Below, in pieces: positions 37,416 to 52,400 of a DNA stretch of 64,000 nucleotides. Origin of the DNA: Branchiostoma lanceolatum (Eukaryota; Chordata; Leptocardii; Amphioxiformes; Branchiostomatidae); the NCBI RefSeq assembly GCF_035083965.1, contig NC_089722.1, positions 28,232,642 to 28,296,641 of the forward strand, written 5' to 3'. Position 1 is the first letter of the stretch, and each line of letters starts with the position of its first letter. Under the pieces are notes generated by a model that had not been told where the DNA came from, made no database searches, and was given only the letters and a program-made list of their open reading frames with translations. The position numbers were made by a program, and so were the translations under genes.

Positions 37416-40400
37416 ATGGTTTGCACGTCCCGCTGGCGGAAGAGACAGCTCTTCTGCGGGCTGCTGATCAGCTTCATCCTCTTCTACGTGTTCGGCATCG
37501 GGCTCCTCATCCACAAGGCGGCATCAACCGCACGATCCTCTAAGTCTAAGGACGATTCACCTGGAAGCGTCACCTCAGTGGCTGGAACGCTGAGGGAGAA
37601 CCCGCAACACCTCCGCTACCGCCTCGGTATGAAGGCTGTCCCGGCCCCGCCTGTGGCGGTCCTGGCCTCCCCGGCACGACAGGACCAGGAGACGAAGGAC
37701 GTGCGGATGGGCGCTCACAGGGACGTGCGGCTGGAGCAGTGCACAGCGCTACGGTACTCCCCGACTCCCCTCCCCATCACAGCCCTCGTCAGTTTCCCGG
37801 GATCAGGCAACACGTGGCTCCGTTATCTAGTACAACAAGCCACAGGTAAGCTCCCATAAGTCACGTACCTGTGCAATAAGGTACACACCGTGCGCGCTTC
37901 ACTAGCATAGCCAACGGCGCGGTGCGACAGGGAGAGTCATTATACGCCAGCTCCTCGCATTCTCCAAGCGAACCCTTCATTGTCCCTCTTATCACAGTCT
38001 TCAATTCAGCACGAACAGTAATATACCAGGCTCTCGTAAATTACTACTTCTCAGTATTCCGCTTTTTAGAGCGCCAATTCAACTGAACTTCGACCTCAAG
38101 CATCATCAACTTGTTACGGCTCTAGCGACAACTGAAGCTGTTCGCTCCCGCGGTATGCTAGTGGTGTGTACTTGACGTGAGGGATAATAAATGCGGGGAA
38201 CCCAGAAAAAGCTCTGACAGGGTTATTTCGGGGTCGGAGCTCTCTGTATTTGCTAACGGTTAAAAGGTCAGGTCCCCCACACTACGGGCTTGTTGTAGCA
38301 GCCTCCATTCAGAACCCCAAATGCATGCCCTTGTCACAGACATTCCACCCAATAGACAATACGGCATACTATAGCAAAACGTCCTTATTTCAAGGAGAAG
38401 ACTGGCGTAAAAGCTCGTGCTCAGGGCCGGGAGCTTGTGGCAGGATAATTTGCCTTATTTTTGTATCGAGTTTCCGAGTCTCTGTGTCAGCTGTTACATC
38501 GTGTTGACAAGAGCAACCCAAGAATAGTGCGAGCTATTCCCGCATACATTACACGCGGCGGTTTACCGAGTGCGTGATGTATTCGGGCTAGTCAAATATT
38601 TAATATCATAGAGAAAAAAACACTCCGAGTGAGCACAAAACTTCGCCTTTGGGAATGAAGGAAGTATATATAAATACACTAAACCCTCACATTCTATCTT
38701 TGGACTGTTCCTTTATTTTCTGAAGGATATGCAATTTCAGTGGACTAGCCTATCGCGTTATGTATATCCTACATGGGCCGATATTCAGGCCTGAATTGTG
38801 ACAATCTCTTCAGAAACAAGACCTCAGGCGAACATTAGTAACATTACCAGCTTTGTCTCCGACGGTACCGGTTAATCCTTCAAGTTATTCCCGGTAGTCT
38901 GGATGTTGGGCTGCTCCAAAATGTAATCTATTCATGTAAGGGGGATCTGTTTGTGCTTTGAAAGGTTAGTGTTATCGGAGCTTATCGGACAACTGAAAAA
39001 TGAGACTGAAAGTCCGAACCCCATGTAAACAGTGTGGCAAACGGAGAAAACACACATAGAAACACACACAACAGCCACACGACGATCTATTTTGAGGATA
39101 CCCCATATTTTGTTGCCGTACACCCGTACATAAAAGCTAATCTCCAAGCAGATGTAAAAATGCAAAATCGTAACGTTTCTCAAGGTTGGGGTTCGGGCCT
39201 TTCTACGTAGTCTGCTCCGTGGAGCCGGGAGCTTGAGAAACGTTACAATTTTGCTTTTCTACTTGTAGAGTAGACTACATAAAAGCAGACGAAAGAGATG
39301 ACGCCTAACTCGTGAGTTTGGCGAGCTGTAATTCTCTCTGTGTGTTAGCCGAGACTGTACCTTTCGTCCTGTTTCACGTCCCATTTATCACAGAGTGATC
39401 TGAAGTGCGACTTGACCATGAACTTGGTGACCCTCCTGAGGTCACGACTCAAAGGTTACCCCTTCAAACAAGCTGCAGTCCTTCCTGATAGTTTCCAATT
39501 TCTTCCCACTGTTGAACACCAGCGGAATATTAAGTCGATAGCAACACCCTATAGGCCTATTCACAATACGTATGGCTCACACTGTGAATTCGTTCCTTTC
39601 TTTCCAATCTTTACATGAGCTATGGTAAAGACAATTGTGAAGACATGAATACATCTCAAAGAACATTCCTCTTTCGAGACATTCATTTTGTAAGTCGTTG
39701 TCACTTAAGATGAGTTCGGAGCTAGATGACATATCGAATTTGGCTTGAGCGGTACCATACTGCTGACTGCGATCGCAATAACGAGGAAAGTCGGACCAAT
39801 CAATGTAAAACTATTGGGTACGCGGGTATCTTTGAACAAATGAAAGAAATTGTGGTTCCAATGCCTTTCAGCTAAACATGAGAGAGAAAATAAACAAACT
39901 TTGTACTTGGAAAAAATTAAATTCTCGTTGACAGCCTTTAGTGGCTTCAAAGCATGAAAATAGAGAAACTTTGTAGTTTGAAAAAATTAAATGATGTTTC
40001 GAGTTGACAGACTTCAAAGCATGCACTTTCAGTCTTTAGAAGATTTCTTTTAATCTCTCAGATCTTCAAACATACGATACAGGGGTTTCCGCCTGTCATT
40101 TGTATGCGTTACGAGTATTCGTTCCGCTAGGAGAATTTTTCCCATCAAGAAATGAATGCGGTCAGGTTTGAAGATCAGGCTGTTGATTGAAATACCTGCG
40201 GCCTGTCCGCTTCCGTAATCAGGCGAAAGGATACGAGTACACGCGGAAGGCAATTGCAACGGAAGATCTACCGTTTTTTGTTTAAGTTAATAGCCAGGCC
40301 AAGTCCATGTACACGACTTTTCCATTTCGCAGGAGCAGCTAAATCACGGCAGATGGGCAGGAGACTTTCTTACCTTATTGAACTGGAAAATGAAGTAGGC

Positions 40401-43400
40401 TCACTCGAGTGTGAGCATCGAGCTGTATACTCATTCTCAGCTGCAGACGCTACGCGGACTGAATATCTAAAGCTCTCCGGTGGCTCTTGTTGAAAGAAGT
40501 AGCTAGTATAGAAGTTGCCGTGAAATCTCTTTGAAACGGCGTTTTAAGAACACCACGCGTGCTTCACAACCCTGTTTTCAGTGTCAATCTAGCGTCTATA
40601 CGGTTGTTTTTACCGCAGCTTTCCCGATATACTGTTGTATACTGTGCAATACTGGGACGTGACCCGTTTCAGGCAAACCTTTGGACGATGAAAGTAGCCT
40701 TCTTACTGGTATTGACCTTGCCTCAACGCTCGTGTACTTGATCATAGAACTCGTTCCCTCAGGGTTTTCTCTCTGCTATCGATCATTTTTTACGATTAAA
40801 TTTGACACCGCCACCGTGAGCTGGGCTCGTGGAGGGAGTTGTTTTCGTGCTCTGACATTGACCCTCATCGATCCACGGCAGGTTGAGCAAACATAAGGCC
40901 AAGGTCACACGCGCTACACATAGTTTTTTTTTTACGTGAGAGTAACCCCGCATGTGTCGTCCAGGGCAATTATCGAGATCGGGGACCCGAATCAAACCAC
41001 GCGAGATTTGGCATGAGAATAATACAGGCGAGATTTGAAAATAATGGCATATTTCAAACGCTCAAGCAAAAATCATGAGGTCGAAGCAATATAAAGCCAA
41101 AGAGAAGAAGGAACGAGGATGATGGTGGTGGTAAATTGAAAACGGTACAGTGGTCCATTTTCTTCGAGACAATGATGTGACCTTATACCTTTTGCTGCTA
41201 ACAACTCTTTATTCAAATACCAACCTTGCAGACATATATACAAACGTTAGCCTGGATGGCGTTGATATTGCACCCTTTACTGCAAACAATTCAATGTTGT
41301 CGTTTGAAGTCATATTTGGCCAGACATTATCGGACCAGCTGTTGCTCTTTACGCGAGTGTTGTGGCAAAATAGTTGGCCCCAAAACGTCTCTAGCAGAAG
41401 CGAAGCTGTTTTATCACCGTGGATTGATGGTTTAGGTCGACGCGCCAACAGACGGAAACATTGTTCCTTCGACAGCAACGTTTTTAGGGTAGTATCTCAT
41501 GAATATAGATAGACGTTTGTCAGAACGTTTTAACGGGTCAATATGTCACTGCATTCACAATAGGATCCTCTCCTTAAGGTAGCTGTCTTCTCTTGATGCA
41601 TATCAACTCCCCTATTGTTAGTTTAAAGCCATTAGCGTCTATTTGGAAAACAGCTCGCTTGCTTCAGAAGATGATGGAGTCTATTATCTACTGAAGTAAG
41701 CGTGCTGTTTCCTGAATTATCAGATGGGTGATTTTACCAGCGGGGAAAGCTTTTAGCATAACCCGTACTCACCGACAGGACCCGACAGTTGAAGTCATTA
41801 TCGCAAAGCTCGGAGCGTGCATGTCCTAAATTAGTTAGATCTAAGGCGGTGCTCTGTCTAATAGTGGGATAATAATGGATTCACCGATAAATGTCTGACA
41901 TGAAACAAATTAGGAAGCGGTGGTGATGTACTCGTTGCATTATCACACGAAACAGCTTGTAATTCTACAGCGTTAATCAATAGGGACGTCGCTTCGGTAA
42001 CATATATGAATTAGGCAGAGACAAATCTTGTGAGATAGCACTTTAACAAATTGCAGATTCCTGTTTCAAAGTGAGAGAGAAATTACTATAATCATTTAGT
42101 GTTGAACGATGGGAACATTATATACGTCATATACGCGGAGTAAAGTTGATGGTATGTAATTCTATTGAAATCTACATGATGATAGACGCAACAGAGGCGA
42201 TGCCAAAGAAAAGTTTCCTCATTCGCGAACATCTCTGTTATAAAGGCGATGTGAATTCAAAGCAATGCTAATCATCTCGACCTATATCAAGACTGTTCTA
42301 AATCCATCATGTCGCCATTTTTGATCCCCCGTCTCCGCCGATGTCTCCTAAACGGTCGTTCTCATTTGAATCGGTCGTCGCCATATCGCTGTATCGACAG
42401 TATCGCTATAAATGTTTAAAACATTATAAAAAAAAGACAGTAAACAAAATCTGTTATCGAAGCAACTTCGCCACGAAATATCAGGGTGTAGACTTACTTA
42501 CTTACTTACTTACTTACGATGTACTGTAGACAGAGTGTGCTGATACATCGACATAAGTGACAGAGTTTATACCGTTCCAAGAGGCGACGACCGTTTGAAA
42601 AGGCGACGACCGTTTACGAGACGGAAATTAGCTCCGTCGACACTCCTGTACAGCCGTGAAGATGAATGGCGTACAGATATCGTAATGTTTTATTCCCAGT
42701 ACTGACATCTTCAGACAGACCCTCTATCAACACAGCAGCAGTTGACCTAATTACGATCGAGATAATGATCTGGGCGGCCCAATCTGACGACCCCCCTACG
42801 GGTGATTCACGCACCCGTGATTTGACCTGATAATTACGACCGAGCTCAACGTCTTGCAGAAATGTGTTTCCTTAGCCGCAAGTCCGAATAGGAAATGCTG
42901 TAGCGTCGACTTAATGCTATCAGTCTGTCGCCGGGCCCGGTGCTTACATCATGCAGTAGTAGGCAACATTTTATTGCACAATACAGCTAGGCGTTGGGCC
43001 TGTCGGTATAGGATGAGTTTTATCAGCACAAAACCGACGGTCTTTATTATATATCAACACAGCATACTAAATATATGTAACAAGTTAGATAAGGCACAGG
43101 CAAACATTAGCTTTATCGCGTTCATTAATGATTTCTAATACATAAAAGATACAGGTAAAAGTAGTCCCATAGCCTTTTGGGGGGCGTAGGGCAGTGGGTT
43201 GTTATCCACTGTTTCTAGGGCACGGTATTGGAAGGCGGAGCCCAACACTCTCCTTCTACCGACGTTTACCTCCCCAACCGAAGTCAGGTACCCATTATTA
43301 CACCTGAGTGGAATTAGGAAAATGTGTTGCCCTTCCCAGTCACCATGTCTAGCCAGGAGCTCAAGGAATAGAACCTATGACCTCTTGATCTCGCATCCGG

Positions 43401-46400
43401 AAGCCGTAGCCACTTTTCCATTCGACTTGGCCATTCGACTTTCTGATATACATGTGACCAGGGAATTAGGACGTCACACATGGACATCCATTAAGTGGGT
43501 GAACTTCGCACATTTGGTCGCACCAATTTGAAATTGTGTTATTTGGAAAATTGCTCTCGGGCACAATGAGCATGCAATTTCGAAGGCAGTCAGCTGAAAT
43601 TGCCTTCCTCGGTAATGTGTCTGGCCGACGGTACACATTTCACGCCCTTAACCATCATAGAGCCATTTCGAAGTTTTGACACGCTCCAAAACAACTCGGA
43701 TTTTATCATTAAATACGACAGCCGGCAGAAAATAGCAAAAACGTTATGTTCCAGATATATATACAATTTCCACTGGGCAGCCTGCAACGTGTATGCACAG
43801 AAGGAGTAACAACTACACGTATATGTACGTGCGAAAACTACATGCAAAATATCAAAGATTTAAAAAACGGTGTTCTTTTCTTCTTGAACAGTTATAGTAA
43901 GTCCTAAAGAAGAAGAAGGATCATCCTCTTATGTGCTATTTCCATCCTCTTCTATTTCCTACCAGACTAACTATGCTGGCTATAGAGGGAATAATTTTCC
44001 AGAGGAATTTGTCCACCATGGGGTTTCATTTGCCCGCGCAGCTATGGGGAATGTTTCCCTTACCATGGGTTCTCTTTTCTTGCCAATTAGTCACCCTATT
44101 TTCGTCAAATTCTATTATCCATAACGGCATGACTCCATAGGAGGGCCTGGTGGATGCTATATCCTGGCCTGTGTACCATCCTCCGTAGTAACCCCTGGCC
44201 CAATCTTTTCGCTCGGCTTGCTCATCATGCATAGTAACCGCTGGCACAACCACGTAGCCTGGGTACCATCCTCCGTAGTAATCGCTGGCTCCTTATTTTC
44301 CCGTGCGTGGTTAAGCCCCCCTCTCACTGAACCCGCGGCACGCTGGCGGCGTTGCTGCGTCCTAAACTGAATTTGTGTTACCCTTGACTTTATCATGGGA
44401 ATATCATTCAAAACGTACACGTATGACCAAAAAGACAACAACAAAAACACAAAGCTTAAAAAGATTCGTTTTTTGTCGATGAAATTCGTTGAGTGCTTTA
44501 TCAATTCGATCTGCCGCCAGCGTGCCGCGGGTCCAGTGAGAGGGGGGCTTTAGCAAGCGAAAAGAACTGAGCCAGCGGTTACTATGGAGGATGGTACCCA
44601 GGCTAACTGCATTGAGGAATCTAGATGCACCATCGGCTCCTCAATTATGCCCCATTAGGTGCGCCCGTCGGGACTAGCTTGGCGCGTGCGGTGCATTAGG
44701 GCGGCCTGTTTCCCTGTATCTTAATGGTGATTAGTATATGCTACAACGGAAGTGCTAGATGATAAGTTGTCCCAAGGGCAGGCACACTTGCACTACGTGC
44801 AGTCTAGTGGTATCGGCATATATTCTCTCGCATACATTTACATAAATTTGCATGGATTTTGAGTTTTGATATTGAAATGAACTGTGACAAAAAAAAGAAG
44901 AAAAAAAGATATAAAAAAAACGTGAAACTATCGTGTGACAACCCAGTTGTTCACTCACACCTGGACATGGTTATTTTGACATATCTAAGAAGCAACCTGC
45001 TGCCTTCAAGAATCTGTGAATGTCTCCTTGCCATAGAAGGGCCATAAATCGATTTAAGAACGGAGACAGTGAGGCTCCGCAGACATGCATCTGTTGCGCA
45101 TTGACATCAGATCTCAGCGCCTGTCTGTGTGGGTTCTATGTGGGTTGCCAGAAGTTTTAAATTTGTGATTCACTTTATTCCTTCCCAACCAGAGGCATAG
45201 GGGGGCTGCACGCCCCTTTTCCGGAAGGCGTAAGAAAGGTATTACGTCGCTGGGGAACTTTTTCTAGCCCCGTATTTTGTAACGAGATGGCCATAATTTT
45301 CGAAACCGTCCTTTTCCTAAATTTAGAGTAACGCGTAAGTTTTTCAGAACTTATTTCAACAGTGCCACGTACAGAGAACAGTATACCCATCTCTACACCT
45401 AAGTGGAGTGAGGAAAGTCGTGTAAAGTGCGTTTCCCAAGGGCACAACTTCGGTAGCATCAGGTGATTCGAACCCGGGGCTGGGTTCTGGGCCGAACACC
45501 CTGCCGTTACGACCCCACAAGTGTGTAGTTTGACATCCTATATCCTTGACCTCGCACAGCTGGCTCTCCCGGATAACCAGGTCAACACTTGACCTTTGGT
45601 GAGTTCCCGTGGCGTCGGACAGAGGTGGGTCACGAAACTACCGCCCCCAGCTGAAATCTCTTAGACAAAGAAATGTCTAACAGACCCCACCGGCTTGTGC
45701 TTCTCAGAAGGAATCATTGTATAAGTTGGAAAATGAATTATGGAAGCAAGTCCAAATACCAGTCTATACGTTTGTCTACAGCAACAGCGTCGTTCCACGG
45801 ACTGCAAAATTATAGAACTCTCTCCCTGTGTTTCAAGTGTTTTCCTAGCGAATACAAGGTTAACACACAAGCCTTCAAAATCAACCTTGACGCGTTCACT
45901 GCCATCTCATAGCTAGAAGGTACGACATCGGTGCTAGTTCCGCCGGTGGCTAGGTCAGCTGCAGTACCGTAGAAAGTTGCAAGGGGGCCCAAAATTTAAT
46001 CATTTTGAGAGACCTACCTACATACCAAATATCATAACAATCCAACATGGCATTCTCGAGTTATCGTGTTCACACATACACGCAACCAAAAATATGACTT
46101 TCTTGACATTGTAACAATCTAATGCCATCTAACATCTGCTTGGAAGTTACTGTTATGATACTACTAGTAAGTATATTCTGTTATCAACCAACTTGTACAT
46201 GCTATTAACAACAGAGATTTGACTCTTAATCCTTTTTATCTTTCTGCCGATTTGTTGCCATATCTTATCCATTATCTGGCCTTTAATTAGTTTGTACATG
46301 TAACGTTATTAATTGGCGTGATAATTTCCTGACCTGTTGAAGTACTGAGTAGTTAGACGGCTAGTTTGTTGTTTGTCGATAGAACATCGTGTGGCCATGT

Positions 46401-49400
46401 AACGTTATAAAGACTACATTCCCAGAAAGGCCACGACTGCTTCTGTTGCATACCTGACCTCATTACGTCCCGCATTGACCCCATTGCTGCCTCCAGACAT
46501 GTTTGGAAAACTGTCTACCCAGGAAAGATATAAATGAGCTCGGGAAACCTTGTTGTTGTAACGACTCTCCTATCTCGTGCATGTTTAGACAAGACGTCAG
46601 TACAAAATGTCTGTTTAGCTTCACGCAGACAGAATCGAAGTCCACGCGACCTTTGCCACGGTGGTTAACTCGCAGTCCTGACTAGAATTTCGCGCATTAG
46701 AGCTTTAAATGTGGACACAGCACATTCATATAGCTCACAGCCGCTACCTCGACCCCCAAGGGCACTGCTGGCACCTTGTATGTTGGTGATTGTAAGATCA
46801 TCATACAAACTCGGAACTGTTTTATATGACCCTCTCACGTAAGCAAACCTGGCTGCTCGTTCCATGAGATTACAATTATAATGAGTTGGATATCATATGA
46901 AAAGAAATCACACAAGCTTTCCAATGATAACATAACACATTGAAATTGGTAAAGAAACATGTTAACAACGGACATATGATATGATCGACCAAAGTTAAGT
47001 TTCCAAATTTTTGTGCCGAGTTTATAAAAGCGTTGATGAGACCTAATTTCTCACAAATGTTGAAAGATCTCGCGGCAAAAAGCCAACTGCAACGTTAGGT
47101 CAACTGTCAGCGTGCCTCAGACGACTGTTCATTCTAATCTAACAGACCCCGAGCACTGGTTCAACTTAACATTGCGGAAGATTGATTCCTATGAACCCTG
47201 TGGACCCGACCCTTCCTCCGTCACGCTTATCTGTGAGCTATTCTGAGCTCCACAAGCACACCCGTCATCGTGTGGCAGAAATAGGTCATCTTTAGAAAAG
47301 GGGTGACGGTCTGAACGAGAGAAAATGGAGATAGTGCCCCATCTTCTTCGCGTACCTCATCAATCATGCGTTAGGACGTATCAGCTGTGTGTCAGAAGTT
47401 GAAATAGCGAGTTTCATCAAGAACCACATGATTCAACGATAAGGTAAATACGTACTGAGCGACACGGCAAAATTAAATGGTCTTTAGATAAAAGATTTGT
47501 GTCGTTGATCTGATAAACATAGACGTGTGGGGCCTAACGCATATTGACAAACGGATGAACGAAGTATTTGTGACCTGATTACGTCAAAAATGACGACTTC
47601 CAACTAACCGACCAACCGACAGACAATCAAACATGCAAACAAGCAAACAAACAAACAAACTGTACCATGATATCGATTTGACAGGACAATTGCATGTAGA
47701 TCAGAATAAAGCATGCTCATTTTACTACATGTACAACATATATAGATAATCAACAAACAACCAAACGCATATGCAAAGAGCCGTACATCTGTAGAACTCG
47801 GTATAACTGACATCTCGTGCTCCAGTAATTGTGAACGATTGTGATCGGGAAAGGGATAGGTTTCTCATCAGGGTGTGTGTAGTATATGTAATTAACAGGA
47901 AAAGGAGACATACGAAGGGCATTACCTTGTACGAAAGACTGGAGCGCACACCTGTTTCTGATGATCACCTTAACATCAGAAAGTCCCCAAGACCAATTAC
48001 TCGCAATTGAAATACACTGGGAACGTAAAACGGCTTTGACAGTTTGAAGGGCCTTGGGGCATATTGTAAACCCACAATATTCCTATTCTTACGATCTTTT
48101 CGTGACATCCAATTCATTTGTTTTATGGGGGAACATTCGGACCAGCCGGGTTTGCTAAGAATCAGCGGGTCTCTGAAAGCTACCCTGAGTGTCCCTGATA
48201 GGAACCAAACTCGCTGCAGGCTTTGCTAAAGGGTAAAGCGCTCGCTATAGTAACAAATCACAACGATACCTCTGTACTAGATCTAGGGATGGAGCATGAA
48301 TGGTAACAATGGGATTTTGTGGGTTGCGTACCCGCAAACTGTACACCTGTACGGATCCAGACGAAATCCAGCATTTCTTAAAACGTTTTTACTCTAATAA
48401 AGTTCATTCCTGGCATATCCCCGAATCAACTGCTGCATTTTTACAAAATTTTCAGCGCGACAGACAGTCAAGGTTTTTAAATCCTCGCGCTGTTTTATGT
48501 TATCTGTCTTGTGTCCTCGTGGACCTGCACCAAAAAGGAGATACGGAGATAAAGTCAACTCAACTCCCGTTTTTTCTGTGCTAGAGATTGAGCGAATCAT
48601 TTTGGTCAATGTCGTAGAACCTGTTTCGAAAGGGAATTCTTCGAATAAATCCCACCCTCATCAGGAGTAACATATATGACAGCAGGAGGACAACGCGGTG
48701 TAAAACTGGTGTTAAGTATTTGTGCTACATATACTTCAGGTTTGCTATGTTAGTTTAGCGATAACGGGGTCTTTTTATAAATATGAATTGGTATTGAATT
48801 TTCTTTCTAATTGGGTTGAATGTGTGATAGTTGTGTGCCGATTTGTTAAAAATAGAGAGAACGCTAGCGACCACAAAAAACACCCCTCCCAATAAAGTGG
48901 TATGGCGACCCTATGACGTCACAATTCAAGATGGTGGCCACCACACATGCCAACGGATCCAACAAAGGTTTCGCTACGCAAACCTGTAAGTAGAAGTCAG
49001 AGCACGCGCACACTACGTCACGATGCGAGATGCCCGGTCCCAGACCGCGGTGTCATCCAGCAGAACACGTACACATCTCTCATACACAGCCGGGAGACAG
49101 TTGAACAATCCCGGCTTTAGATGATGTATTCTACGGTGATCCATGGCTTATAGTGACGTATTCATCACCTTCTCGTGTTTTGGTTGAATTGCATACCCGG
49201 TAAACCGCATCATGGCGTAACACACCAGATTTGTACAAGCTTCATATCCGGGCAGACTTATTTGATCCACTCAAATCGGGAAGGACCCCTATTCTTTTGA
49301 GTGATCGAGGTTTGACTCAAACATGGGACCTCCATTTAACGCCCTATCCTAGGGACGTCCCTAACTAAAGTGAAGTACTAACATTCGCCTGGATGAAGCG

Positions 49401-52400
49401 AGGAAATTCGTGTTTTAAGTACCTTTCCCAAGGGCAAAACTTAAACGGGACATGTCAGGATTCGGACCCAGGACCTCATGGCCAGGCCCCCTGCCATTAC
49501 GTCACCACGACGCCATCGTTGTACGTTTGGCGACGCTAAAATGATAGACGAGACCGGAAGCGTCTACATCTTTAGCCACGTAGGAGCGTGATGAATTGAT
49601 TGATCTGCCCGGGATATAGGTAGGATTTTGATTGTAATCCCAAACTCAGAATCGTTAGTTACAGGCGCCCGTGTTTGACTGATTCATCCATTTCTATGAC
49701 GTCAACTAAGCCGTAGTAGGCTCTATGACCATTACATTAAGAAGCATATATGTATTGCCGACGCCGTCATAGCTGATGACGACAACTACGTATACTGCTG
49801 AAAACTTCGTATCGCATGGAGTGTACGAACCCCGGTAATAATCGGATGGCACCCGAGCTAGGGAAACCTGTGTATGGAAACACTTTATCTGCTTCGTATC
49901 TAGAACACGTCGCCGTCTGCATACATCTGAAGGTTCCAGTGAATGTGACATGTGCAGTAAGTTATAATCAAAGGCTTATGATAACCATGCATAGATTATG
50001 TGAATGTGGAAGTCATTTGAATAATTATTATATGGGGTATGCGGTCTCCGAACTCTTGTTTTCTTTGTTTTGTTGGGTTGCTGACAAGTGAAAAACTTAA
50101 GCCTTTGTGCCATCCGATTACTACTAGTAATCGGATGGCACAAAGGCTAAAGTTTTTCACAATTTTTTTTCAGGGTAGCGAGTGTAGTAATACTACCGGG
50201 GCTCCTGCACTCGCTACCCTGAAACAAAATTAAAATATAGGAGCCCCGGTAGTGATCGGATGGCTCCCAGGCTAGTAAAACCTGTGCGTGGAAACACTAT
50301 TATATCTGCTTGGTATCTAGAACACGTCGATGTCTGCCTGCATCTGACGGCCCCAGCGGCACCTTTTAACCCGGGCCCGCTCAGCTGTCTCCGCCAGACA
50401 GATGTTCGGTGCCACCCACTTGGCACTTGCCCCTCTCCCCGCCTGTCATCAGTCTCATCTTCTCATTCCGGCTTATCTCGTCATAGAAGTCAGTCTAGAA
50501 CCGGGGACGAACGGAAACTGATTGTGGCGGATCTCAAAGTGAAGGAAACGTTCAGAACGAGATGTGCGACCGTTAGCGGACATTGGTTGGCACTGTCATC
50601 AGTATCGGCGTCTCATCCAAGGCTTTTTCTCACAAATGTCAATCTGGAACCGAGGACGAACCGAGGCTGATAGTGGCGAATATGAAAGTGAAGGAAGGGT
50701 TATTTTTCTCCAGTTGTGTTGATAATCAGATCAGAACGAGCAGTGCGACCGTTAGCTGACATTGGTTGGCACTTGCCCCCCTCCCTGGCTGTCTGTCGTT
50801 AGTCTCGTCGTCTCTTCCAAGGATTATATCCTCACAAATATCAGTCTGGAACAGGGGACAAACTGAGACTGATTGTGGTAGATCTCAAATTGAAGAAAAA
50901 GTTATTTTGCCCACAGATGTTGAGTTGATTTTTAAATCAGAACCAGACGTGCGACCGTTAGCTGACTTTGTGATATGGTGGCACTCGAGTAATGTTTGCC
51001 TTTTTTTTCTCTCCATAAGATATGAAGGTTTAGAGGTTTTTGATTTCATGGTTTTAAGTATTAGCCTTTCTAGACAATCTCCACAGGCATCAGAGGACAA
51101 CCGACTGTATTCTTTCAAAGCAGACCCTTTGATCTTCAGCTTTTAACTCCTGCTTGTACTGGCAAGTCGAGTTACGTGTCACTTTTATTACACCTGACAG
51201 TGGATGTACCGGATAATTAGACTCCCCTCTTCACAGTGACAGAACTACCTCCCCTCGCTAATGCTGAGTGCATGTGGCTTAGACTTTCCGTCCTGCTCCA
51301 AGCACTGTAATCATTTGATCCACTCAAGAGTCCTGCCTTTGCAGCATTCAAGACCACTCTTCTCGATCAAAATACTTACATCTAGACTTCAGCACACACT
51401 TCCGAAACGGCAAGAGGGCCGGCTTTGCTTGGCAAGAAGCCTTTGTTGGTCTGTAGAAGCAGTGGAGGCCCTTTGAAACTCATATTGGTTCGTTCTTCTG
51501 ACAATCTACCGCCACATTTCTGTCAAACGCACACCTGCCACCAGGGGCCGACCTGTTGACCAAGCTCATTAGTGAGGCGGGTTGAAGAGCGGTGCTTGCC
51601 GACACTTGAGTTGGTTACTGACGGTGTCGAAAAGTCAAGGCTACGCTTGACTAACGAAGTTTGGCATGCTACAGGCTACCTTAAGCTTTGTTGTTGAGTC
51701 GGCATTTGTGTCTAAGACTTTCAGAGATGAAAAAGGGCCTTCTTTGTATTTTCCTCCTGTTTGCAGTTGGAGGGTGTCTGCGTTTTGATGTTTGAGGTTG
51801 AAAAAAATTGCCACCTAACATAGAATCAGCGGCATGGAAAAGGAGATCGAAAATGCCAAACGTTAAGTACGGTTTATGTAAAATTCTTCGCGGTTCGTTC
51901 CGTCTTAATATTTAACGGACCTCCAGCATTAAAGGAGTCCTAAACTCCAGAAGGCGGTGTTAATTTCCACTAGATTATGTATCAATTAATACACAATCAG
52001 CCGACTTTTTACAGAATTTTGCTTGTGGTAAATTTCACAAGGTATGTTTTTTAAAACAATATGATGCTCACTAAACCCGTGCAGACCCTACCCATGTATT
52101 CCCTATGCGTAAACATACATCATTAATCGTGGATATTTTCGGCATAAATGAGGGTGGTTAAGCACAATAAGAAGGCCAATTGTTAATAAGATATAAACAT
52201 ACACATAGCAAGACGAGTTTTTCTTAACCCCCATGACATTCTTTTTTGTAATCTAACTTTTGTCAGGCCTAGTCAGGCACATTGTATTAGGCCATAGGCT
52301 GAGGTTGTTTAATTCAATTAATTAGAAAATAGAGGGTCACCTGGGGAAATCGGTAGAATACTGAATGCTTTTTGATGTGCACGGGACTAGTGAGTACTTT

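Noticed and set aside
45440-45520. tRNA-like GATTCGAACCCGGG block
   Set aside because: No complete cloverleaf or anticodon arm. The same degenerate motif occurs in two other repeats, so it fits a SINE-like remnant.
48300-48584. 94-codon plus frame
   Set aside because: Starts at an ATG but has no recognised motif and lies within the sulfotransferase intron. Typical chance length for this base composition.
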